A stretch of 64,000 nucleotides of DNA from Metaruminococcus_A gallistercoris (GTDB taxonomy: Bacteria; Bacillota; Clostridia; Oscillospirales; Ruminococcaceae): assembly GCA_904394975.1 (NCBI GenBank), contig CAJFNQ010000025.1, positions 3,694 to 67,693 on the forward strand. Reading direction: 5' to 3'. Of this stretch, positions 41,842 to 49,766 are shown one piece after another. The notes beneath the pieces are model-generated. The model had not been told where the DNA came from, ran no database searches, and worked only from the letters and a program-made list of their open reading frames with translations. Position 1 is the first letter of the stretch, and each line of letters begins with the position of its first letter. A program made the translations under genes and the position numbers.

Positions 41842-43263
41842 TTAAAACGCGGTAGCGCTCTTGGTTTCCGGCATGGCAGGAAGGGTAATGGTCACCGTTG
41901 TGCCAACGCCGTAGGTGCTTTGAATATCCAACGTACCGCCATGCATGGTCACAATTTCATCTACCACCGCAAGCCCGATTCCGGAACCTCTGCGCGTCAT
42001 ATTGGCTTTGTAGAACTTCTGTGTCACATGCGGCAGATCCTCCGGTGCGATGCCGAGGCCGGTATCACTCACCCGGATGACCACACATCCGTCTTTCTGC
42101 TCCGCACAAACGCAGATTTTATCGCCTTTATCGGTATATTTCAAGGCGTTGTCTATGATGTTGACAAACACCTGCCGCAAACGGTTTTTATCCCCAAACA
42201 CAAACGGAAGAGCAATGGGCTCTTGATATATAAATTCTTTTCCCTCTGTTTTTGCGCGCGGCTCATACATCAAAACCGCGTCGCCCAGCTCGGCGAGCAG
42301 GTCCATCTGAGTTTTAACCATGGTCAGCCTGCCGTTTTCCATTCTGGAAAAATCCAAAAGTTCCTCTACCATAGAAGAAAGCCGGTCTGTCTCGCCCAAA
42401 ATGACCTGTATGCCCTTGCGGAACATTTCAGTATCTTCCGGCGGAGTGGCAATGAGCGTTTCACCCCAGCCTTTGATTGCGGTCAACGGAGTGCGCAGTT
42501 CATGCGAAACAGAGGAGATAAAATCATTTTTAATCTGGTTGGATGTCTGCAATTCATCCGCCATGGAATTGATGATGTCGCCCAGTTCGCCAATTTCATC
42601 GTTGCGTTTTTTACGCACACGCACTTTCAGGTCTCCAGAAGCGATCTTATTGGCAGCGATGCCCACTTCGCGCACCGGCGTAACAATCGACCGGATAAAA
42701 TAAAGTCCCGAAAAAACAACGCATAGCAGTACAAAAATACAAATCAGTGTAAACACAATGATCGACATCATAATCTGACTGTCTACACCCTGAAGCGAAA
42801 CCATGACTCGAACTGCATTGAATTCACTGTTAATGACCGGAAGCAGAACTGTGATTGCCATCACACGTTCACCGCTTCCCATATTGCCCACAAAATACCC
42901 TTTTCCCGTTTCTGAACGGATCGCCTCGGAATAGTCTGAAATTTCCAAAGAATCCAAATAACTGAATCCGCTTGAAGTAATAACCGCTTCTCCATCGTGG
43001 TCAAGCGCCATCAATTCCATTTTATCCCGATCGGAAAAGGTTTCTACAATGCTTCGTATTTCCGCCGAAATATCCACATTTTTATCGTCTGCAATCCGGG
43101 CCGCAAGACTGGAAACAAGGTTCGCTTTCGTTTCCAGCGCCTGCCTGGCGCTTTGATAATAATAACTGCTGATCGCCGCAGAAAACCCGATATCCAACGC
43201 GATCAAAATGACAACGATCACGCTCAGGCTGTTGATCAACCAGCGGTGGGTAATGCTTTTCAA
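41842..43263 (-). CDS. sensor histidine kinase
   Basis: A 473-residue two-component sensor. Two membrane helices (about 8-35 and 165-190) flank an extracytoplasmic sensor of about 125 residues. HAMP follows (about 190-245), then the HisKA H-box SSVSHELRTPLTAIKG. HATPase boxes are N (NALKYTDKG), G1 (VSDTGLGIAP) and G2 (RRGSGIGLAVVDEI). The start is TTG at 43263 behind AAGGGG. It lies 21 bp after its response regulator, and the operon also contains a lipoprotein and a VanZ-like protein. Ligand unknown. Confidence 0.93.
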   Translation of the reverse strand: MKSITHRWLINSLSVIVVILIALDIGFSAAISSYYYQSARQALETKANLVSSLAARIADDKNVDISAEIRSIVETFSDRDKMELMALDHDGEAVITSSGFSYLDSLEISDYSEAIRSETGKGYFVGNMGSGERVMAITVLLPVINSEFNAVRVMVSLQGVDSQIMMSIIVFTLICIFVLLCVVFSGLYFIRSIVTPVREVGIAANKIASGDLKVRVRKKRNDEIGELGDIINSMADELQTSNQIKNDFISSVSHELRTPLTAIKGWGETLIATPPEDTEMFRKGIQVILGETDRLSSMVEELLDFSRMENGRLTMVKTQMDLLAELGDAVLMYEPRAKTEGKEFIYQEPIALPFVFGDKNRLRQVFVNIIDNALKYTDKGDKICVCAEQKDGCVVIRVSDTGLGIAPEDLPHVTQKFYKANMTRRGSGIGLAVVDEIVTMHGGTLDIQSTYGVGTTVTITLPAMPETKSATAF

Positions 43264-43284
43264 ATGCGTATCCCCTTTCAGCCG

Positions 43285-43974
43285 CTAAGCATTCCATTTA
43301 TAACCAAAACCCCATACCGTCTGAATATAGACCGGATGAGACGGCTCATCTTCAACTTTCATACGAAGACGGCGAATGTTTACATCAACGATTTTATCAT
43401 CGCCATCATAACTGTCGCCCCAGATCTCGTTTAAAATGCGCGAACGTTCCAGCGCAACTCTGGGATTGCGAAGGAAAAAGTCCACAATCTGATACTCCAC
43501 CTGAGTCAGATCCACCGGTTCGCCGTTTTTCGTCAGCAAACGACTTTTTCGGTTGAGCACAAACGGGCCAGACTGGACTGTTTCAGCCTGCTGGCCGCTC
43601 ATCATCTGCACACGACGGTAAACAGCGTCCACCCGCGCGACCAATTCGGAGGGGCTAAACGGCTTTGTTACATAATCGTCGGCTCCAAACATCAAGCCGC
43701 GAACTTTATCCATTTCCTGCGTTTTTGCAGTCAGCATGATGATTCCAACCGTGCTGCTGAGCGCACGAATCTTTTTACAAAGGGTAAAACCGTCCATCCC
43801 TTCCATCATAATGTCCATCAAAACAACATCGAACGCTCCGCCCTGCTGTTCATATACCCGCATTGCTTCCTCTCCGCTGGGCACATCGAACACCTCGTAA
43901 CCGGAGCGCTGAAGATTGATCACAACAAAATCGCGGATCGCGTCTTCGTCTTCACAAACTAATATTCTTCTCAT
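43285..43974 (-). CDS. OmpR/PhoB-type response regulator
   Basis: A 229-residue response regulator with an N-terminal receiver domain: acidic pocket CEDEDA (7-12), phospho-acceptor Asp in VVLMDIMMEGMDG, and Lys in YVTKPFSPSELVARV. A C-terminal winged-helix follows (PVDLTQVEYQIVDFFL, IWGDSYDGDDKIVDVNIRR, VWGFGYKW). GGAGG precedes the ATG. It follows the lipoprotein by 18 bp and is followed by the kinase. Its targets probably include this operon, but no repeat operator is obvious upstream. Confidence 0.95.
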   Translation of the reverse strand: MRRILVCEDEDAIRDFVVINLQRSGYEVFDVPSGEEAMRVYEQQGGAFDVVLMDIMMEGMDGFTLCKKIRALSSTVGIIMLTAKTQEMDKVRGLMFGADDYVTKPFSPSELVARVDAVYRRVQMMSGQQAETVQSGPFVLNRKSRLLTKNGEPVDLTQVEYQIVDFFLRNPRVALERSRILNEIWGDSYDGDDKIVDVNIRRLRMKVEDEPSHPVYIQTVWGFGYKWNA

Positions 43975-43992
43975 AAACAGATCCTCCCTGTG

Positions 43993-45300
43993 CTAAAGCA
44001 ATGTAACGAACCGCTCCTGCACTTCTTTCTTCCCAATGCGAAGCGCATCTTCCGCGTCAGGATTTACTTTTGCCAAATAAGTGACCTGCCCAACCGAAGC
44101 AATTTTGAAATAGCCTTCGGAGTTTTTGGGAGTCGCATCGGTCTGGCGAACCATTTGAATGTTCAGAAGATTTTCCGTATGGCCGTCTTCAGAAACACAG
44201 GTGAACGCAACTTCATCCTGCTCAATCATCTGAGCGGTCACCCTTCCTTTCCAATTTTCCGGAAGATTAAATCGATAACCTCCGGAAGGATCCAGATAAT
44301 CGGTTTCTGCTACCACAAAAGCGCCATCAACCAGCGCGAGCCAGTCGGTATAATACTGTCCGCTCTTTTCCCCGTTTTTCACAGACGGCATTTCAGAAAA
44401 AGAAGGAATCATATAAATGCCGTCCTTGTAAATATCATCACACAAAATCTTCTGGGTGCGGAAGGTTTGGTTTAAAAGCTTGGCATTACCAGACTCAGAA
44501 GTATAATTCATCAACCGTTCTTCCGAAGCCGTCAGTATTTCCGTATAAATCCCATCGTTCGCGCTGCCGTCCACAAATAAAGCAGGGCACTTTTCCCCTC
44601 CGCTTTCGATAAAGCCGGAATGCAACGCAATATACTGCTCTATTTCACTGTAAAGAACCGTCTGGTCAATAGAAACAAACGCCCCGTTCATCCAGCCGTA
44701 CATTCTGGCATAGCGCGCACCTGTCTCATCCCGTTCCAGAGAAATCAGACGCTCTCCCTGCCGGTCAGACGCATTCAGCGCGGAAAATTCCAAATAAGTG
44801 CATTCCGCAACACTTTCAAGCATTGTGCCTTCATATCGATAAACAACAAATCGCTTCTTTTCTTTTTTTTCTGTTTCATACCCGACTACAACGCTGGGGA
44901 AATCTTCCGATCCGAAATACCCTACCTCTACACGGTCCACGGAGGTGCCGAACGTAGAAATATCACAGACAGAATACCATATTCCGTTTGCATCCTGATC
45001 CAGCAGATTAATCCGCACCTGAGATGCGGCATTTGACTGCGGTCCGCTATGGTAAAACACGAGCGCCTCATCGCCCGGTTCATCATCCATGTTACAAATG
45101 AGAAACGCAGAACGATTTTCTCCTTTTTGCGGATAAACAAGCTGAATATCATCAGCGTCTTCCCCCAGTGCCTCACAAATATCATTCTGCTGCTGGGTCA
45201 ATTTTGGCGGCTGAAGTGCACCGTCCACGTTCATCAGCCCGCTGTCGCACCCGGTCAATACCAAAAGCAGCAGAACTGCAGCCGCAACTATTTTTCTCAT
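43993..45300 (-). CDS. lipoprotein in two-component operon, unknown function
   Basis: A 435-residue protein with a lipobox LTGCDSG after a hydrophobic signal (Cys18 lipidated). The mature part has no recognised domain; it contains short beta-strand segments such as ICNMDDEPGDEALVFYHSG and GEKCPALFVDGSANDG, reminiscent of repeat-containing surface proteins with Asp/Asn loops. It sits between VanZ and the response regulator, at 22 bp and 18 bp, so it is very likely part of the signalling unit, perhaps as an accessory sensor or the regulated product. Confidence 0.8.
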   Translation of the reverse strand: MRKIVAAAVLLLLVLTGCDSGLMNVDGALQPPKLTQQQNDICEALGEDADDIQLVYPQKGENRSAFLICNMDDEPGDEALVFYHSGPQSNAASQVRINLLDQDANGIWYSVCDISTFGTSVDRVEVGYFGSEDFPSVVVGYETEKKEKKRFVVYRYEGTMLESVAECTYLEFSALNASDRQGERLISLERDETGARYARMYGWMNGAFVSIDQTVLYSEIEQYIALHSGFIESGGEKCPALFVDGSANDGIYTEILTASEERLMNYTSESGNAKLLNQTFRTQKILCDDIYKDGIYMIPSFSEMPSVKNGEKSGQYYTDWLALVDGAFVVAETDYLDPSGGYRFNLPENWKGRVTAQMIEQDEVAFTCVSEDGHTENLLNIQMVRQTDATPKNSEGYFKIASVGQVTYLAKVNPDAEDALRIGKKEVQERFVTLL

Positions 45301-45322
45301 GATCCATCCTCCAGGCCCGGAA

Positions 45323-46156
45323 TTAATTTTTATGCTTAAATGTAAACAATCTACGCTCTCTGTCTTTATGAAACCTCTTATATACCTGTTCTATAACAAA
45401 ACAAACAAAGACTCCAATCACTCCGCCGAGAAAATTGAGGATCACGTCGTCCACATCGCTCGCTCCCGTGTGGAATACATATTGCAGGATCTCAACGAGA
45501 ACCGGAACAAACAGCAGGATCAGCAACCGCAGCCAGAGGCGTATCCGATGAGAAAACACAGTCAAATAAAATCCCAGTGGCGCAAAAATAAGAATATTTC
45601 CAGCCAGGTTCAATATTTTTATCTGATCGCTCAATACCGGGGAGGTTAAATACATCCAAATCGTTTTGAACGGAACGAGATTTACTCCCTGATACTCATG
45701 CCCCCGGTTAACCGAACCAAAAAACAAAAGCGCAACCAGAGACAACAGATAAATCACAAAAAACACGATGCTGACGACTTTAAAGAAATGATCGAACCCC
45801 GAAATCCGCTTTTTCCGGTCACACAGGCGCACAATCGCACAGATAATTGTTGGTATGGCCCAATTGAGCGCTAGAAGGAAAAATGTTTTATTTTCGATGC
45901 CGACCCGCATATCCATTAAAAAGTCCAACAGAACAACAACACTGGTCACTCCGCAGGTAGTCGTTGTAAACACACAGCAGCCGTCATAACTTCGGTTCAT
46001 CAGCAACAAAAAAATGGTCGCGCCCCCGCAGAGCACAGAAGAAATCAGCAAACCGGTCAACGTGTCGATAAACGACATGAGAACGACCTGCGCTAAAATA
46101 TATGCAGTGCCTACCACACATGGAAAAGTTGCATTTTTGACCCAAGCTTTTATCAT
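45323..46156 (-). CDS. VanZ-like family membrane protein
   Basis: A 277-residue protein with about seven to eight membrane helices. The second half has the VanZ pattern: VNLVPFKTIWMYL, LNLAGNILIFAPLGFYL and VLVEILQYVFHTGASDVDDV, followed by a glycine-rich helix. VanZ-like proteins are linked to teicoplanin resistance in enterococci, but most family members have no known role. The start at 46156 has a GGTGGGAG site. It is first in the operon with the lipoprotein and two-component pair; an extended -10 lies about 95 bp upstream. Confidence 0.9.
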   Translation of the reverse strand: MIKAWVKNATFPCVVGTAYILAQVVLMSFIDTLTGLLISSVLCGGATIFLLLMNRSYDGCCVFTTTTCGVTSVVVLLDFLMDMRVGIENKTFFLLALNWAIPTIICAIVRLCDRKKRISGFDHFFKVVSIVFFVIYLLSLVALLFFGSVNRGHEYQGVNLVPFKTIWMYLTSPVLSDQIKILNLAGNILIFAPLGFYLTVFSHRIRLWLRLLILLFVPVLVEILQYVFHTGASDVDDVILNFLGGVIGVFVCFVIEQVYKRFHKDRERRLFTFKHKN

Positions 46157-46251
46157 AAACTCCCACCTTTTAAATCGGCTTCGTTTTCAAGCCCGATGAA
46201 CAACCTCTATACGCAAACGGCGCCTTACGCCATCCGCTTAAAACAAAACGA

Positions 46252-46257
46252 ATCATA
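46252..46257 (-). promoter_or_regulatory. possible -10 of the VanZ operon
   Basis: Minus-strand TATGAT preceded by TGA (extended -10) in an AT-rich stretch; the -35 is weak. It is about 100 bp before the VanZ start. The rest of 46157-46394 shows no other gene or element. Confidence 0.4.
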
Positions 46258-46394
46258 TCAAATCAACGAAAATACATCCGATTCAAATATTTTACCATAC
46301 AACACAAAGAATTACCACTGGTTTTCAGAAAACCACAGGGATAATTCACCCGTGCCAAACTTTTCAAAACACGCTCCTCTCAAGAGGAAAACAA

Positions 46395-46423
46395 TTGACA
46401 CTGCTTCACGCCAATGTTACGAT
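46395..46423 (+). promoter_or_regulatory. glpK promoter
   Basis: TTGACA (46395-46400), 17 bp, TACGAT (46418-46423) with a TGT extended -10, 66 bp before the start. Confidence 0.75.
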
Positions 46424-46488
46424 AAATGTATCTATCATCGGTTTTCTTCAGGGCAGCGACCCATACTTTTTTAATGGGAGGGATCAGC

Positions 46489-47973
46489 GTGAAGCAATAC
46501 GTTATCGCACTCGACCAGGGAACAACCAGTTCCCGCGCCATTCTGTTTGACCGGGAACAAAAAATCGTCAAAACAGCACAGACTGAACTGACGCAATATT
46601 ACCCCAAACCCGGCTGGGTCGAACACGACCCCATGGAAATCTACTCGTCCCAGACTGCCGTCATGACCGAAGTTTTGCTTCAGGCAGGTATTCCCATTGA
46701 CGAGGTGGCGGCCATCGGCATTGCCAATCAGCGGGAGACCACTATCGTTTGGGACCGGGAGACCGGACTCCCCATTTATAACGCCATTGTCTGGCAGTGC
46801 CGGAGGACGGCGGATATCTGCGAACAGCTGAAAGCGGACGGGTTGGAGCCTTATCTTTCGGAAACCACTGGCCTGATTGCGGATGCTTACTTTTCCGGGC
46901 CGAAAATCCGGTGGATTTTAGACCATGTACCGGGCGCCAGAAAACGGGCGGAAAACGGGGACCTTCTGTTTGGAACAGTGGACAGCTGGCTCATCTGGAA
47001 GCTGACTGACGGCAGGGCGCATGTGACCGATTACACCAATGCTTCCCGCACCATGCTGTTCGATATCCGCAACCTCTGCTGGGACGAACGGATGCTTCAG
47101 ATTTTAAACATCCCCCGCTGCATGCTTCCGGAAGTGCGCAGCTCCAGCGAGGTGTACGGCACCGTCAACCTGTTCGGGCATGAAATCCCCATCGCAGGAG
47201 CCGCCGGCGACCAGCACGCCGCCCTGTTCGGGCAGAACTGCTTTGCACCGGGTGATGCCAAAAATACCTACGGCACCGGCTGTTTCCTGCTCATGAACAC
47301 AGGAAAAGAACTCTGCCGTTCCAAAAACGGCATGCTCACCACCATCGCAAGCGGGCTGAAGGGTGACATCCAGTACGCGGTGGAAGGCAGTATTTTTGTC
47401 GGCGGTGCGGTGGTACAATGGCTGCGGGATGAAATGGGCCTTATTTCCGAATCCCGCGAAAGCGAGCGGGTAGCGGCCGAAGTACCGGACAACGGCGGAG
47501 TGTACGTCGTACCCGCTTTCACCGGTCTTGGCGCTCCGCACTGGGATATGTACGCAAGAGGTGCTATCTTCGGGCTAACCCGCGGTACCGGAAGAAGCCA
47601 TATCGTACGAGCGGCGCTTGAATCCATCGCCTACCAGAGCAAGGAGGTGCTCGACGCCATCTGCGCCGATACCGGCATCCGCATCGGCGGACTGCGGGCG
47701 GACGGCGGCGCCAGCGCGAATGACCTGCTCATGCAGTTCCAGGCGGATATGTTAAACTGCCCTGTTCTGCGCCCAATGGTGCGTGAGACCACGGCGCTCG
47801 GCGCTGCCTGTCTCGCCGGGCTCGCGGTGGGGTTGTGGAAGGACAAAAACGAAATCAGCCAGCGGTGGACACTAGAGCGGGAATTTGTACCCGCCATGCC
47901 AAACTTTGTCCGCGAGCGAAACTGGAGCGGCTGGACCAAAGCGGTCGCCCGCAGCAAAAACTGGGCGGAATAG
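46489..47973 (+). CDS. glpK: glycerol kinase
   Basis: A 494-residue FGGY kinase that phosphorylates glycerol to glycerol-3-phosphate. The N-terminal MKQYVIALDQGTTSSRAI and IANQRETTIVWDRETG are diagnostic; the central GDQHAALFGQNCFAPGDAKN and the C-terminal RADGGASANDLLMQFQADM block complete the two FGGY domains. The start is GTG at 46489 behind GGGAGG; the frame opens at 46426. No glycerol facilitator or glycerol-3-phosphate dehydrogenase is next to it. The DUF1015 gene follows 24 bp later. Confidence 0.96.
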   Translation: MKQYVIALDQGTTSSRAILFDREQKIVKTAQTELTQYYPKPGWVEHDPMEIYSSQTAVMTEVLLQAGIPIDEVAAIGIANQRETTIVWDRETGLPIYNAIVWQCRRTADICEQLKADGLEPYLSETTGLIADAYFSGPKIRWILDHVPGARKRAENGDLLFGTVDSWLIWKLTDGRAHVTDYTNASRTMLFDIRNLCWDERMLQILNIPRCMLPEVRSSSEVYGTVNLFGHEIPIAGAAGDQHAALFGQNCFAPGDAKNTYGTGCFLLMNTGKELCRSKNGMLTTIASGLKGDIQYAVEGSIFVGGAVVQWLRDEMGLISESRESERVAAEVPDNGGVYVVPAFTGLGAPHWDMYARGAIFGLTRGTGRSHIVRAALESIAYQSKEVLDAICADTGIRIGGLRADGGASANDLLMQFQADMLNCPVLRPMVRETTALGAACLAGLAVGLWKDKNEISQRWTLEREFVPAMPNFVRERNWSGWTKAVARSKNWAE

Positions 47974-47997
47974 CCCCTCAAAAAAGGAAGTGTCAGA

Positions 47998-49275
47998 TTG
48001 GAAAAACTGTTTTGCACCGGCTTTGGGCCGGCAGATATCCTGTTGCCAAAAAAAGAATATGAGGCCGTTTGGAGCGTGGTCGCCTGCGACCAATACACCT
48101 CTGAACCGGAATACTGGGAAGAGACACAGCGCATCGTAGGCGATGCGCCCAGCACGCTCAAGCTCATTTTTCCGGAAATTTACCTGGGAGAACAGGGGTT
48201 TGAAGAACGAATCACCCATATTCACGCCACTATGGAAGAATATTTGTCCCAGGGCGTATTCCGTACGCTTGAAAACGCGCTGATTTTGGTGCGCCGCACC
48301 CAGGCGGATGGAAAGGTCCGCACCGGTCTAGTGGGCGCGGTCGACCTGGAGTGCTACGATTACGCAAAAGGTTCGGTTTCCCCCATCCGCGCAACCGAAG
48401 GAACCGTGTTGGAGCGAATTCCGCCGCGGGTGAAAATCCGAAACGGCGCGGCGCTTGAACTGCCCCACATCATGCTGCTCACGGATGACCCGAATCAAAC
48501 GGTAATCGAACCGTTGTCTGAACAGCGGGATGAATTTGAAAAGCTATATGACATCCCGCTGATGCAAAACGGCGGACGGGTGGAAGGCTGGCTGGTGCCG
48601 GAAAGCGAACACGGCAAGGTTGCTTCCGCGCTTTCTGCCCTCGCAGATGGGAAAGCATTTGCGGCACGTTATAAAAAGCCGGAATCAGAATGCCTCGTTT
48701 ACGCGGTTGGGGATGGCAATCACTCGCTCGCGACAGCAAAAGCCTGCTATGAACAGCTCAAACAATCCGCCGGAGAAGACGCGGCAAAAGCATCCCCCGC
48801 ACGGTACGCGCTGGTCGAACTGGTCAATCTGCACGATAAAGCGCTGGAGTTCGAAGCCATCCACCGGGTGGTGTTCGGTGTGGAGCCGGAAAACCTTCTC
48901 GGCGCGCTCCGCCAGCGGTACAACGTAGCCGAAAGAGCTGTGGAAGGCGGTCAGAGCTTTACCTACCTGTATGGTGACAAAAAGGGTGTTTTGACGGTGC
49001 TCAACCCAGAAGCCAATCTCACCGTCGGCACATTGCAGCGGTTTTTAGACGAATATTGTGCCGAACGCGGCGGGGAGACCGACTACATCCATGGAGCGGA
49101 TGTAGTGGAAAAGCTTTCTAAAAAGCCGAATACCATCGGTTTTCTTCTGCCGGATATGGGTAAAAGCGAACTTTTCCCCACTGTCATTTTCGACTCCGCT
49201 CTGCCGCGTAAGACCTTTTCCATGGGGCATGCGTGGGATAAGCGGTACTATCTGGAAGCGCGGAAGATTCGATAG
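47998..49275 (+). CDS. DUF1015 family protein
   Basis: A 425-residue protein of the DUF1015/COG4198 family. Its clearest block is VYAVGDGNHSLATAKACYEQ (about 237-256), with ALVELVNLHDKALEFEAIHR next and a GFLLPDMGKSELFPTVIFDS region near the end. The biochemical role is not settled. In other clostridia the family often sits beside serine-biosynthesis genes, whereas here it follows glpK by 24 bp. The start is TTG at 47998, with AAAGGAAG about 8 bases upstream. No membrane segments. Confidence 0.85.
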   Translation: MEKLFCTGFGPADILLPKKEYEAVWSVVACDQYTSEPEYWEETQRIVGDAPSTLKLIFPEIYLGEQGFEERITHIHATMEEYLSQGVFRTLENALILVRRTQADGKVRTGLVGAVDLECYDYAKGSVSPIRATEGTVLERIPPRVKIRNGAALELPHIMLLTDDPNQTVIEPLSEQRDEFEKLYDIPLMQNGGRVEGWLVPESEHGKVASALSALADGKAFAARYKKPESECLVYAVGDGNHSLATAKACYEQLKQSAGEDAAKASPARYALVELVNLHDKALEFEAIHRVVFGVEPENLLGALRQRYNVAERAVEGGQSFTYLYGDKKGVLTVLNPEANLTVGTLQRFLDEYCAERGGETDYIHGADVVEKLSKKPNTIGFLLPDMGKSELFPTVIFDSALPRKTFSMGHAWDKRYYLEARKIR

Positions 49276-49359
49276 ATTGCCTTTTGGTCTGATTGACCGA
49301 TTTCCGCAAAAAGCAGCCCGGTAAAACAGGCAACTTTCCACAAACTATGCGCCGGACGG

Positions 49360-49388
49360 TTGACATTTTGTACCCGCATTGCTATGAT
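49360..49388 (+). promoter_or_regulatory. thrS promoter
   Basis: TTGACA (49360-49365), 17 bp, TATGAT (49383-49388): near consensus. It lies upstream of the T-box leader. Confidence 0.8.
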
Positions 49389-49394
49389 GATACC

Positions 49395-49655
49395 AGTAAA
49401 GTGTTGAAAAGGACATGGCAGAACCTGCCGGCCTGTCAGAGAACGCCGCCTTTGTGCTGTGAGCGGCGCCGGGCTTTGGGTTTTGTTACCACCTTGGAGC
49501 GTGCGGCAACCGGTTTTCCGGCATAACCGCAACGGAGTTCCGGCACTCCGTTACCAAAAACCGCGAGCTGGCGGAATGTTTTCCGCAAGTTGGGTGGAAC
49601 CGTGAAGCGTTAAGCCTCATCCCAATAAACCGTGGGATGAGGCTTTTTGTTTTTC
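49395..49655 (+). ncRNA. T-box riboswitch upstream of thrS (Thr)
   Basis: The leader between the promoter and thrS contains the T-box TGGGTGGAACCG (49591-49602) followed by a terminator: AGCCTCATCCCA (49613-49624) pairs with TGGGATGAGGCT (49633-49644) and a T-run. The specifier position reads ACC (49488-49490), a Thr codon, followed by A and then CCTT pairing with the 5' AAGG, the same geometry as the Cys leader. Uncharged tRNA-Thr should promote antitermination. It explains most of the 491-bp gap before thrS. Confidence 0.9.
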
Positions 49656-49766
49656 TTCTGCCGGCGGGAATCCTGTGGTGATATGCCACACCGTTTTATA
49701 AAAATGCAAGGCGGATTTCTCACACCTTACTCAAATAAATGCGTTTGGAAAGGAACGTGACAAAGC

